Part shown: piece after piece, positions 35,769 through 46,020 of the stretch
Layout: every line of letters starts with the position of its first letter
How positions within the stretch are numbered: position 1 is the first letter of the stretch
Assembly (NCBI GenBank): GCA_973895155.1
Contig: OZ316898.1
Span: forward strand, 4,464,001-4,528,000
Length of the DNA: 64,000 nucleotides
Direction: 5' to 3'
Origin: Marsupella aquatica
Lineage: Eukaryota > Marchantiophyta
Notes under the pieces: model-generated
The model's database searches: none
What the model was told of the DNA's origin: nothing
The model's input: only the letters and a program-made list of their open reading frames with translations
Position numbers and translations under genes: made by a program

Positions 35769-38289
35769 AATTGATCCCTCTAGTTTGTAGTTTCACGATA
35801 CAGCACCTGCCTCTCCCAGGTAAGCTAAGTTTGGGCTGGGTTTCTTGACTGGGTTTACTAAACACTACCAGCGGGGTTTTTGCTTAAAATGCTAGAAGAA
35901 AAAAAAATCACGTCAGCCACTTCAACGACAAGTAGTCTCCCAGCAAGTTGAACAACATGGTATGGATATCAAAACAGTTCAACATCTGCCTGCAGTTTTT
36001 CTTCCCGACTTGTTTGAGGCCTGATTCCTGAGCTACGCAGGAAGTGATAGCTTCATCTTGGAAAGTTTACGATTGCCCCTTTGGGAGTAGTAATAGAAGG
36101 TTCTATCAGGACTCTTATTGCTGGAGAAGTGCGTTGTACAGAAGCTGCTATCCAGTTAACAGCCCACTGGTGGGTTGGTTCAGCATATCGAAACAGTGGC
36201 TGAAGGGAGGTTTTTGTGGAAAAGCCTATACTGGCATCCACATTCATTTCACTCGATGAGAGTGGCCGACGATTGGGGACACTGTTTATGCCTCTTGCCT
36301 AGCGTTTTGCATTGGACTAAGAGGTTACTTGAAATTTTGTTCATGACATTCTTTGTAGCGTAGATGTATCTATATATCAGCACACACTCATTTTGGTCCT
36401 TCGAGCCTCCAAAAATTGCCGGAATCTGGTGGTATCTTGGTTGGAGTTCTTGCCTACATGTGTCCGTCGCAAGAATCCCCGTCACTGTTGTGGTCAAGAT
36501 CCATCGGGGATTGGTATCTTAGAAAATGTAAACGCATACCGGTAGGCCAGTGAGTTTCTGGGTTTAGGTGATTGTCATGGGGCTGATGCTCTCCATACAA
36601 TGAAACTCTGGCGGGTAATCTGTTTCGTTTAGGATTGTCAATACTATTGCAACTGCTTGGCTGTCTCATTTTGCCAAATATGTTTGCTCACGACGTATGG
36701 AATAAAATATCCATACCATTCATTTGCTCACCGACTGAACGACCAGGTACAGGGTCTTCATCGTGAGTGGTCGAATGCTGCTCTCCCGCCATTCGGTGCT
36801 TGGAGTTGTGAACTCATTTACCTGGTTCAGAATTTATGGTCAGTTGCTAAGAATTTATGGTCAACTGCTAAGAATTTATGGTCAGTTTCTGTACTTTTGG
36901 GTGGGGAGTCTATTTTTTTGGGTTGGGGTAGGTATCTCTCAACTAGTGTTGGTGTGGGTGGTTTTCCTCGGAGTGCACGGAGTCGCGGTGCGTGAGCTTA
37001 GACTCAGTTCTCCAAAACGAAAAGAAGGTTGTAGGAGCATTGGTTTGGGAAGACAGCGTTGCCAACTTAGTTATCCACGGATAGCTGTTATACAACAGAA
37101 ACCTAGCAGAGTGTACTATCAGTACGATAACATCCTGTTCTGGCTTATAATTGCCCGAGGCACCACCCTGAGGGTGCTCCTAAGTCAGACCACCCGCTCT
37201 GACTGGGTGGTAAACAAGTACTTCAGATAGCTACAGTTATACCTTTGCATCTCACATCTGCTAGTCTGGCTAGTCTGGCTTTTGTGTTAGGAAATGCTCA
37301 TAACACATGCCTCGATGACTGCAGTATCATGTATCCAGCACTCGGACGTGGTGCATGAGGGTGTGTTATGATTTTCATGACGCATGCCTGAATGAAAATG
37401 CAGATGTCTCTATGAGCATGTAGTAGAACGCATCCAGCCACATATATGTGCCAGAGTGTTCATAACACTCAGCGCCATCTCTTCATATTACATAATCGAA
37501 ACATAATCGAAACACTGACAGGACATCTTAAACCACTTTAGAGATTTCTGCTTTTGTACTTGCTGGATCCAAGCATGTATGAGTGTTTCATAACATACAG
37601 GTTTGGCTTACCCACGTTATAAAGGCTTCTGGTAAAATATGAAGAAAAACTCTTGACTACCAATGATGGCTTCTGAAGTCATTACTCAAAAATGTCCCAT
37701 ATTCCCAATCCCCTTTCTTCTATCCTTCACCCTGGACCTGCCTCACCTTTGGAGGCCTGCCATCCTTGTCCACATAAACTGTCCACCGCACCCTTGCCAT
37801 CCACAGCACAATAGGTTCACTCACATTGCCCTGACCTGCAATGCAAACACTCATTCTCTCACCTTACTGGTCTAATTTATTATAATAAATTAGACGACCT
37901 TTACCTGGAGAAATTATTCTGCCCCAATATAATGCCCTCAACAGCCAGGGAAGTGCATTTCATGTTTGATTTTAGAGAATTCATGGCAAAACTTAAAAAT
38001 CATGGTGAAACCCTCCTTGTGGGCAAGTTCTCCAAATGAAAGATGGTAGGGCTCAAATCCTTGGAGCATGTATTTTGGAAAACAGCCTCCCCTTAGGAAT
38101 TCACCTTACACATGAGCTTTACTAAGGAGAATGCCGTTGCCTGAGGGCTGACCTTGAGTGGACACACTCCTTGCCTGTACCCTCATGGAACCCTCCTCTT
38201 ATACTACACTTTTCACCTTGTGAATAGGGTGCCATGTCCCTCGTGTCTCTACTTACAATGTTAACAACTGTTATTGTTCCTTAAGAATT
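35769..38289. other. SKIP35 3' region and intergenic DNA
   Basis: No second gene recognised. Three copies of a 21-bp unit (AGAATTTATGGTCAGTTGCTA type) lie at about 36829-36892. At 37290-37620 CATAACAC/GTGTTATG words and CGCATGCCTG-type phrases recur. Confidence 0.45.
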
Positions 38290-38880
38290 TTGTGTTACTT
38301 CCAAATTATTGTTACTGTAGGGTTTACTAATTTGGTGAACCTGACTTCAAGTCCAAAGTAACACTAACTACGGCCTGCACAAAATCACCTTTGTTTCACT
38401 TGTGGTTTAAGTTGCAAGTAAAAAGTGCTTTCCAAATTAGTGTCATACTCATTTTGTTGAACCTGACTGCTAGTCCAAAGTAACACTAACTATGGTAGGT
38501 CTACAAAATCAACTTTGTTTCACTTGTGGTTTAAGTTGCAAGTAAAAAGTGCTTTCCAAATTAGTGGCATACTCATTTTGTTGAACCTGACTGCTAGTCC
38601 AAAGTAACACTAACTATGGTAGGTCTACAAAATCAACTTTGTTTCACTTGTGGTTTAAGTTGCAAGTAAAAAGTGCTTTCCAAATTAGTGGCATACTCAT
38701 TTTGTTGAACCTGACTGCTAGTCCAAAGTAACACTAACTATGGTAGGTCTACAAAATCAACTTTGTTTCACTTGTGGTTTAAGTTGCTTTCCTAATTACT
38801 GTAATACTAATTTTGTTGAACTTGACTTCTAATCCAAAGTCACACTAATTGGGGTCGGCTTCCAAAATCACCTTTTGGTT
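38290..38880. repeat. 124-bp tandem satellite, about 5 units
   Basis: The phrase GTCCAAAGTAACACTAACTA begins at 38351, 38473, 38597 and 38721, and a diverged copy at 38832. Spacing is 122, 124, 124 and 111 bp. The middle units are almost identical, indicating recent amplification or homogenisation, whereas the outer units are diverged. Each contains TTTGTTTCACTTGTGG and CCAAATTAGTG. Confidence 0.9.
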
Positions 38881-38919
38881 CGCTTGTGGTTTTAACGTTA
38901 CTACTGCTGTGCTGATCGT

Positions 38920-39300
38920 TGATTACTCCACAATGTTGGCAGCACCATCGAGTAGGGATGAGAAGGGCTCAGTGTCACAGCAGAGCTTCACTGAACTCTT
39001 TGAATACTCCGCAATGTTGGCAGCAAGATCGAGTAGGGGTGTGAAGGGCTCAGTGTCACAGCAGAGCTTCACTGAACTCTTTGAATACTCCGCAATGTTG
39101 GCCGGCAACATCGAGTAGGGATGTGAAGGGTCCAGTGACGCAGCAAAGCTTCACTGAACTCGTTGATTACTGAAGAATGTTGGCAGCAACATCGAGTAGG
39201 GATGTGAAGGGTCCAGTGACGCAGCAAAGCTTCACTGAACTCGTTGATTACTCCAGACTGTTGGCAGCAACATGGAGTAGGAATGTGAAGGGCCAGCGAT
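38920..39300. repeat. 81-bp tandem satellite, about 5 units
   Basis: The word AATGTTGGCAGCA (or variant) occurs near 38932, 39013, 39094, 39176 and 39257, with 81-82-bp spacing. Units contain GAGTAGGGATGTGAAGGG and GCTTCACTGAACTC. The first units stay open in-frame on both strands because 81 is 27 codons (FTELFEYSAMLA repeating on plus). It adjoins the 124-bp satellite and ends about 530 bp before the mTERF start. Confidence 0.9.
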
Positions 39301-39827
39301 CGGTTAAAGATGCAGTGAACGTATGGAGGTGATGCAGCCCGAAAGTACTCAGACTCGTCTTCGACCAGGGAAGATTGAGAAACGGAGGTCATGCACATGG
39401 GTGGTGAAAGCCGGATGCTGGCGAGGATTTGATGATGAGACGAGGTCTCAGAGCATAAGTCATGATTTCCTCCTTTCCACCACGGAGGGAGGACCCTGTT
39501 TCTGCAGTCAGTGCCTCGCGTCACTTGCTCGTTCCAAATTTTCCGGTATTACGATCAATTAGCTACTCCCCCGTTAGTTTAGGGTACGACGACCTTGGCC
39601 TGCCACTTACTTTCGACAATCATAGGGCAACAGCAAATGAGCTGCATTTTAAGGAGCGCGAACCCTTTGTGCACAAGTTGGATTCATAGGTGGGCTATTC
39701 GTTATGGACACAAAGTGTAGTCGTAGAAGCTGCAGATCATTTGGCTCGAATGTGGTCTGTTAATTCTACACGGTCCTCAGCAGCCAAATGTGTGAGTCTG
39801 TCTCCAATGCAGTAGCCCAGTGATGCC

Positions 39828-41894
39828 ATGATGATAGGCGGTCGAGACCCTGTGTTGGGTGCTCGCCTCCTATCTACTTCACTGCATCTGCACAAGCTAA
39901 ATGGTTTTCTGCGGAAGTTTCCATGGACATCAATTTCAAGCACATTGGTTACCTCTGGTAACTCTACTGTCAGTGATCCAACTCCATCGTTAAGTGATCC
40001 TCGGACCCTACTATTGGCATCTCCCATTTCGTCAGATGCACCCAAAATCAGGAGCAGGCAGGAAGAACACCTTAATTGCAATCCAGGGCCCCTACCATGC
40101 AATTCAGCAGTGCCGGCTGCAAGGTCATTATTACAAAACATGACAGCCATCTCATTATTCCATATCTCAGGAGCAGCGGCACCAAACTTGCGTCTATTTG
40201 CACCAGCAGATTCCAACAGGCTGTCTATGTCATTTTCTAAAGCGCCACTGCTCAGGAGGATGTTTTCGTTGTCTGCAACTGGGTCTACATCACTCGGAGC
40301 TGTTGTGGAAGTAGTTGATGTCCCAGATTACATTGACGACTTCTGTGATAGCATCAGCCACGAAGACGGAGGTCATTCGGTTGTCACGGAGGCTCTCGAA
40401 AACTTTCTTAAAAAGCACAAAGGTTTGCAGCCCAAGGATGCCCAATTCTTCAGCAAAAATTGTCCTGCCTACATTTCTAAAGTGGTAGCAGCAAACTTGC
40501 AGAGATTGGCTATCAAGAAGGACAACACACATGAGGATGGGGTCCTTATCGAACAGTGGCTGATGAGCAACATGAATGAATTGGAACCATTCCTGGAGAG
40601 TATAGGTTTGGATCCTGAGAAGGTGGAGGAAGTCTTGCCCTTCGTGCAAATGCCCCTGGATGGAGAGCAAGGACTGCTGAGAAATGTTGAAATTCTTGAG
40701 GGCATGGGCTTCTCTAGAGGGAGCCTATGGGCTGTGCTAGAGCAGAACAAGCAGCTCCTGGCAATGGCTCCGGCAGATTTAAGAGCAACTGTTGATTTTC
40801 TCGAGGGGCTTGGAGTGAAGCGCAGCAAAGAAATGGTGGGGCTGATAGAGGACTCTTTCTTCCTGACAGACAGCCTGGCAACTCTAAAAAATCTGAAGGA
40901 CGATGGCCTCCAAAAGCATGTAATTGCTAAGATTCTCAAATGTGGTAGTATACGGGGTGGCCACATGGACATGCCAGTAGGAAGTTTTGAAGAGAGAGTG
41001 AAATTCCTCGTTGAATCTGGGCTTTCCAAACACAAAGTTGCTCAGAGCTTGAAGCTCTTCCCACAGCTCTTGCGTCTGAGGCTTGAAAACCTAAGGAGAA
41101 AGATTCAGTTTTTTGACAGCATAGGGTTGGAGCGTGACACGGTGGCTAAGATTATAGCTCGTTGGCCTCTGGTGTTTGGTCAGAGTATGGAGAAGAAACT
41201 GAGGCTCAAGATTGAGATGCTACAAAGCCGGGGAGTGGGGAGAGATGGCATAGCTAAAATCTTGACCAGGTTTCCTGAGCTCACGACTGTGAGTCTGGAG
41301 GACAATTTGAAACAAAAGGTGGCATTCTTTGAGGAGAATGGTTTGAGAGGGAAGAGGCTGGTGAAATTGATGACGTCGCATCCGCGTGCGCTAACACTAA
41401 GTGTGAATGAGCTTAACAATAAGCTGGACTTTCTGGTGAAAAAGGGTTTTGCTCCTGGGTCAGTGGAAATGGTGAGGGCTTTAGGAGTTTGCATAACCAT
41501 TAGTGTAGAATCCCTGGCGTCACGCTTTGTGAATTTGGAGTCCCTTGGATTCAGTCCTGAAGAAGTGCGTGAGGTTGTCAAGCAACAGCCTTCTATTGTT
41601 AGTTTGAGTGAGAAGTGCATACGGGACAAAGTGCACTATCTCGTCAATGATATGCATCGTTCTGTTGGCGAAATTGTGAAATGTCCCTGCTACTTGCTTT
41701 ACAGCCTAGAGCTCAGGATCAAGCCCCGGCACAGGGTCCTGTCGTTGCTCAAGTCAGAGGGTGTTCTGAGAGAGGAGGCATATTCAATCAACACCATCAT
41801 GATCACGTCTGAAAAAAGGTTCATGGAGAGGTTTGTGATTTCTCTGGGTGCACAGTTTCCCCAGGTTGCCGCAGCCTATTACAGTCGTGGCTAA
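39828..41894 (+). CDS. mTERF-family organellar protein, intronless
   Basis: Mitochondrial transcription termination factor family: helical-repeat nucleic-acid-binding proteins that act in plastids or mitochondria on transcription, splicing or ribosome assembly. The frame is uninterrupted for 688 codons. The first ~150 residues are Ser/Pro-rich with basic and hydrophobic residues, as expected of organelle targeting, but unusually long; later Mets at residues 105 and 134 (MSFSKAPLLRRMF) would each give a shorter presequence-like start. From about residue 250 mTERF units recur, each with a helix pair and a proline-containing turn: IGLDPEKVEEVLPF, GMGFSRGSLWAVL, SGLSKHKVAQSLKLFPQLL, IGLERDTVAKIIARWPLVF, RGVGRDGIAKILTRFPELT, NGLRGKRLVKLMTSHPRAL, LGFSPEEVREVVKQQPSIV, and a C-terminal SLELRIKPRHRVL motif typical of plant members. 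Target organelle and orthologue cannot be fixed from sequence alone. Confidence 0.9.
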   Translation: MMIGGRDPVLGARLLSTSLHLHKLNGFLRKFPWTSISSTLVTSGNSTVSDPTPSLSDPRTLLLASPISSDAPKIRSRQEEHLNCNPGPLPCNSAVPAARSLLQNMTAISLFHISGAAAPNLRLFAPADSNRLSMSFSKAPLLRRMFSLSATGSTSLGAVVEVVDVPDYIDDFCDSISHEDGGHSVVTEALENFLKKHKGLQPKDAQFFSKNCPAYISKVVAANLQRLAIKKDNTHEDGVLIEQWLMSNMNELEPFLESIGLDPEKVEEVLPFVQMPLDGEQGLLRNVEILEGMGFSRGSLWAVLEQNKQLLAMAPADLRATVDFLEGLGVKRSKEMVGLIEDSFFLTDSLATLKNLKDDGLQKHVIAKILKCGSIRGGHMDMPVGSFEERVKFLVESGLSKHKVAQSLKLFPQLLRLRLENLRRKIQFFDSIGLERDTVAKIIARWPLVFGQSMEKKLRLKIEMLQSRGVGRDGIAKILTRFPELTTVSLEDNLKQKVAFFEENGLRGKRLVKLMTSHPRALTLSVNELNNKLDFLVKKGFAPGSVEMVRALGVCITISVESLASRFVNLESLGFSPEEVREVVKQQPSIVSLSEKCIRDKVHYLVNDMHRSVGEIVKCPCYLLYSLELRIKPRHRVLSLLKSEGVLREEAYSINTIMITSEKRFMERFVISLGAQFPQVAAAYYSRG

Positions 41895-41948
41895 TCATGA
41901 CTTACATCATCAAGAGGAAAATCGTGGGTAAAATCTTTGCAAATTGCT

Positions 41949-41996
41949 GGCTGGAAGGGTTTAGGGTTTAGGGTTTAGGGTTTAGGCTGGAAGGGT
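41949..41996. repeat. Interstitial telomeric repeat flanked by 12-bp direct repeats
   Basis: Roughly four TTTAGGG units (41957-41984) sit 55 bp beyond the mTERF stop, so probably in its 3' UTR. They are bracketed by perfect 12-bp copies of GGCTGGAAGGGT at 41949-41960 and 41985-41996. Confidence 0.9.
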
Positions 41997-41999
41997 GGG

Positions 42000-43430
42000 A
42001 ATTCTTCCCACAAGTAAGTGGAACCTGGATGACAGTCAGGTGGTTCTTTTGATGGTGATATCCGGGTGATAGAGTTCCCATACTCGCCTGCAGCTGTTTA
42101 CAAATGTATGTTGGAGACCAAGAGGGAAAGCCTCTCTCGTCCAGATCTCTCTTCTTACCACTTACCCCATTTGGTGATGCTGGACTTTCATTCCGTCAAT
42201 CTGAGTGACTGCAATTTCTCGAAGCACAGCCTACCTTGCATTAGAAGTTCCGTTATTATCGTCCCTCACATTGCTGAAATCCGGAGAATAAAATTGTTCT
42301 CGAGTTCTTGGAAGAAGAGGAACCAATCAAGACTTACTTGAAGATTCGTATCGTCTCAACATCGTTTTTAAATGATTGACCATTCACTTGGGAATCTTCT
42401 GTATCATTGTTAATAACTGGATCAGCTGATAATTTTGCAGGCTAGTTCTGAAGATCGGAGGTTGGGCAATTAACTCCTCCAGCTGCACGAGACGGCTTGA
42501 AGGATGTCAATCTTTCGATATTGTGCAGCCAATTCATAAACACTGCTGCTTGTGCCGACGTCGTCAAAGACTCGAAGTGGTATGATTGAAATTATCTGCC
42601 CGTCAATTTTGGGTTTTGTAAATAGCTGGGGACATTGGCATGCAATATTTATCAATATTCTAGTCATATGTACATTGTATTGTCATGTCTCCTGATTATA
42701 CAGATCCTCCATGCCAGCATCGTGCAGGAACCTTACAAGAGCCAAACTGCTAGCGTGAATCTAATATCTCTGGAAGATTTGTGTTAATTGGAGTCAGATG
42801 CTCGAAAATTAAGCCAGATTCTCGGGATTTCAAGAGGGTGTTTGCAGTAGACCTATGAAATTATGTTGTCTTCACAGATTCCGTGACTTGAACTTCAAGC
42901 AGGTGGACCTCCCAGGTTGATGCAAAATCACTGTCAAAGTGGATTTGAATCCCGAAGAGTAGCACTGTGAGAGTTTCGCTTATACCTAGCCAAAACATGT
43001 GTTTATGATCAATTCCAACAGACAATACTGTTTTCTGGGGCTCTTGGCATCATAAAAGCTTTTTAGGCTCGATTCGGAATCTAATTCCCATTTTTTTGGA
43101 ACATTCCCCTGCACTGGGCGCCACATGTTTTTTATGAAATTAGTTTTTGCACAACTTGGTAAGTGCAAGGAAAACTCCCTATGCACTTACTCATATACGT
43201 TGTCAGGTCACACACCTCGAAATACTCATACCCTGAGCCTACATACCGCACTATTCAGCTGGATGGGTGCACGAAACTATTTTATGTAATTGTGTGCTAT
43301 ACTTCTCAATAAATTCTTATGCAGGAGACATGAGCTGATAAATGCTCTTATGCATTCATCCTTTAGTGCTGGTATTTGTTGTCGAGAGGGTTGTTAGTCG
43401 TCCTGTATCATTTATTGTATTTACAAAAGA
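42000..43430. other. mTERF 3' region and intergenic DNA
   Basis: No further gene recognised. The plus-strand frame at 42066-42341 is probably 3' UTR. Confidence 0.4.
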
Positions 43431-43439
43431 ATTGCTGCA

Positions 43440-44215
43440 ATATTAGTGGATTACATGGCTGGCCTGCACTGAAGCACAGAATGCACTTGTACACCTTGCA
43501 CTTGCAATATTAGGGGACTTGCCCAGAGAGGGCCTGCACTTAAGCACAGAATGCACTTATACACCTTGCATTTGTAATATTACATGACTGGCTTTTTATA
43601 CACCCTGCACTTGTAATATTAGGAGACTACATGGCTGGCCTTTACACACCCTGCACTTGTAGAATGAGGGGACCACATGGCTGGCTTTTATAAGCCTTGC
43701 ACTGACTAATATATATCAAACTGCCAAAAACCAAAGAGCACACCAAAAAGCACCCAACCGGGAGACAATCCCTCAGGCAAGAAACCCAATCAAGGGAGAA
43801 AAAACAAAAGGCCAAAAAGCCAAAAGGACCATGCCAAAAAACAAAGAGCACCCAACCGGGAGACAATCCCTCAAGCAAGAAACCCAATCAAGGGAGAAAA
43901 AGCAAAAGGCCAAAAGGACCATGACAAAAGCCCAAGGCCAAAAAAACCAAGGAACCAATACCCCAAACCTACAACTTCCCTATTAGGGGACTTGTAATAT
44001 TAGGGGACTACCTGGCTAGTACATGGCTGGCCTTTACAAAGCCTTGCACCTATGGCCTTTGTATACCTTGCACTTGTAACATTAGGGGACTACATGGCTA
44101 GTACATGGCTGGCCTTTATAAGCCTTGCACCTATGGCCTTTGTATACCTTGCACTTGTAATATTAGGGGACTGCTGTACATGACTGGCTTGCACTTATCC
44201 AAAGAATGCACTTAT
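43440..44215. repeat. Degenerate minisatellite interrupted by an insertion
   Basis: Units built on TTGTAATATTAGGGGACTAC, ATGGCTGGCCTTTATA and CCTTGCACTTG recur about ten times in irregular order on both sides of an unrelated segment at about 43710-43975. That segment holds a two-copy ~90-bp unit (AAAGAGCACCCAACCGGGAG then ACAATCCCTCA, near 43760 and 43848). Its left part (CAAACTGCCAAAAACCAAAGAG near 43719) resembles 13125-13150, so it belongs to a dispersed repeat family. Complemented, it is a T-rich GGTTTTTGGCAGTTTG phrase. Confidence 0.75.
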
Positions 44216-44280
44216 ACACCGTGTACTGTGGGCTGTAACTCCAAAGTACACTATTTCACATTCAAACCCCATGTCTCCTC

Positions 44281-44289
44281 TTTCCCGCC
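44281..44289 (+). promoter_or_regulatory. E2F-consensus site upstream of the coiled-coil gene
   Basis: TTTCCCGCC matches WTTSSCSS exactly and lies 431 bp before the ATG at 44720 on the same strand. Confidence 0.45.
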
Positions 44290-44719
44290 AGTTTTCCGCT
44301 CTTAAACCCCTCCTCTTCAAACCCTCCAGAGTCGATGGATCTATTCTTCACAAGACTGGATGTCGATAAGTTTTCAGTCTCGTCCATTGCATAGCTTTTC
44401 TCTAATGATCGTTCCATTGCAACGGTAAAACTCAAATTCCACTCCCGAGTCGTGTCCCTTGAAGTCACTGATCAACTAGTTGGTTCGGTTGCGGAACGAG
44501 CAATTCCAGTGAGCTTCGCAGATTGTAACCTGCTTTATCCTTGCTCTGCTATGCTCCGCGGTTTCTCGTGACGCCAAAGATAAAAGATCGATGCAATTGC
44601 TGTGTTCTGTTACGCGGACAGGGACAACGAACGTGGGCATGCGCGAGAAGGGCTGACGAGGTAAACGACCGACCTGTCGAATTGAGAGCATTTGTCAGGG
44701 TTGTTGAAAATTGAACGAA

Positions 44720-45772
44720 ATGTGGTTCGGCAATGAGGAGAACCTTGCAAGTAGTTTGAAGAGGCCCTATCCGGCAAACTGCGACACCGAAACCGCAGCG
44801 GAGGATGCAGGTCGTCGTCTAGGAGAAGGAGAAGGAGAAGGAGAAGGAGGAGGAGAGAATGTGAGCGAGGAGAGTCTTTCGAATTTGCAGAAAGAGGTGA
44901 CCGAATTGGCAGAAAAAGTGGCAGAGTACAGGGAGAAAGGGCCGGTGGCGTTCGCTAGTCTCCTGGAGAGCTCTCTTGCTCAGATGCGCTCCTCGGGTGT
45001 GATGATGGATACGCAGGTCAGCAACAAGCCCGCCAATGCGGCGGCAGAAGTTGAAGGTCAGTACCGCCGTAGCTCCCTCTGCCTTTCTCTCTAGTTGTCT
45101 CAGTGCACGGCCTCAAAGGCATGTGGTTTCCAATGTCAAGCAATGCAAACTAGATTGGGAGGTTGACCAGCTGTGTGCCTTACTTCGCTTTGTTCCATTG
45201 GATCCAACTGGGCCTGAATTGGTGTATCTAATACAACTTTGAATTTACATTCACAACGTACTTCAAGTCCTCCTTCGATTTCATGCCCAATTAGGTGCAC
45301 AAGATCGAGTACTTGAGACTACTGCATTTGTTCTTCAATGCAAAAGGAAACTCAAACGGTCGTTCTTCGTAAATGTAACCGTAGAAGTGATTTAGAGGGA
45401 GTTCCGAGATCGAGAATCAAAATTTGTCCGTAGAAGTGATTTACAATGAGTTCAGAGATAGGGCATCAAACTTTGACATTGATTCACGAGAAGGAAGATC
45501 TCATACCGAATGCTGGTTGCACTGAAGGCGTGGCAGCTGACATCGCATCTTCGGATAAGGAGAAGGAGAAGCTGGCACAGCGAACAGAACTATTGGAAAG
45601 ACTAGCTTCAGCTAAAGAGTCTTTACCAATAATCTTACGTGACATGAAGGCCTGTAAGGAGAGATTAGACAAGGCCATGACAGCTCGCAAGCAAAGGCCA
45701 GCTAAAGATCTACCACTGCATCCAGCTCCAGATATAGATGTCATGGAGTTGTTTTCTGTCTCGGATAAATAA
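44720..45772 (+). CDS. Predicted coiled-coil protein of unknown function
   Basis: Not assigned to a family. Exon 1 runs from ATG 44720 (MWFGNEENLAS) to 45056, with a good donor (GAAG then GTCAGT). It includes a short Gly-Glu run from a GGAGAA repeat, then a heptad-like helix (SNLQKEVTELAEKVAEYREK). The last exon ends at TAA 45772 and encodes another helical stretch (KEKEKLAQRTELLERLASAK, then ILRDMKACKERLDKAM) and a conserved-looking tail (PDIDVMELFSVSDK). A middle exon starting at 45295 after a good acceptor (CCCAATTAG) and reading AQDRVLETTAFVLQCKRKLK is likely. Its donor and the final acceptor (45445-45463) are uncertain because a 49-bp tandem duplication spans them. Expected product is about 220-250 residues. 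An E2F site upstream hints at cell-cycle expression, which is inference only. Confidence 0.65.
45379..45476. repeat. 49-bp tandem duplication over an exon border
   Basis: Units 45379-45427 and 45428-45476 both begin CCGTAGAAGTGATTTA and continue with a GAGTTC-type block, then GAGAT and ATCAAA. The second copy contains the start of the last exon of the coiled-coil gene. Confidence 0.85.
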
Positions 45773-45952
45773 AGGTCTCCTCGCTCTAAACCTTGATGTA
45801 CATTGTACAAAGCATTCATACACCTTAACGCTAGAGGTATACTATGTGGGATATCTCTGAATCAGTGGATAGGCTTCTATATGGTCCAGAATTTGGTTAA
45901 GTAATTGGCTTCAGAAATCGTCTGTTTATTAAATGTTTGCCATTCTCTACAT

Positions 45953-46020
45953 TCACCCCAGCCCTGTGGTTTTGCCCCTATTGTGTGCACTGTAAAGCGC
46001 TGAAAGAACATCCAACGAAG
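45953..46020. pseudogene. CCT8-derived fragment
   Basis: About 66 bp matches, in the same orientation, the part of the CCT8 CDS at 47917-47983. The shared text includes TGTGCACTGTA, AGCGCTGAAAG and ACATCCAA, with roughly four in five bases identical by eye. It is far too short to function and is cut at both ends. Confidence 0.75.
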
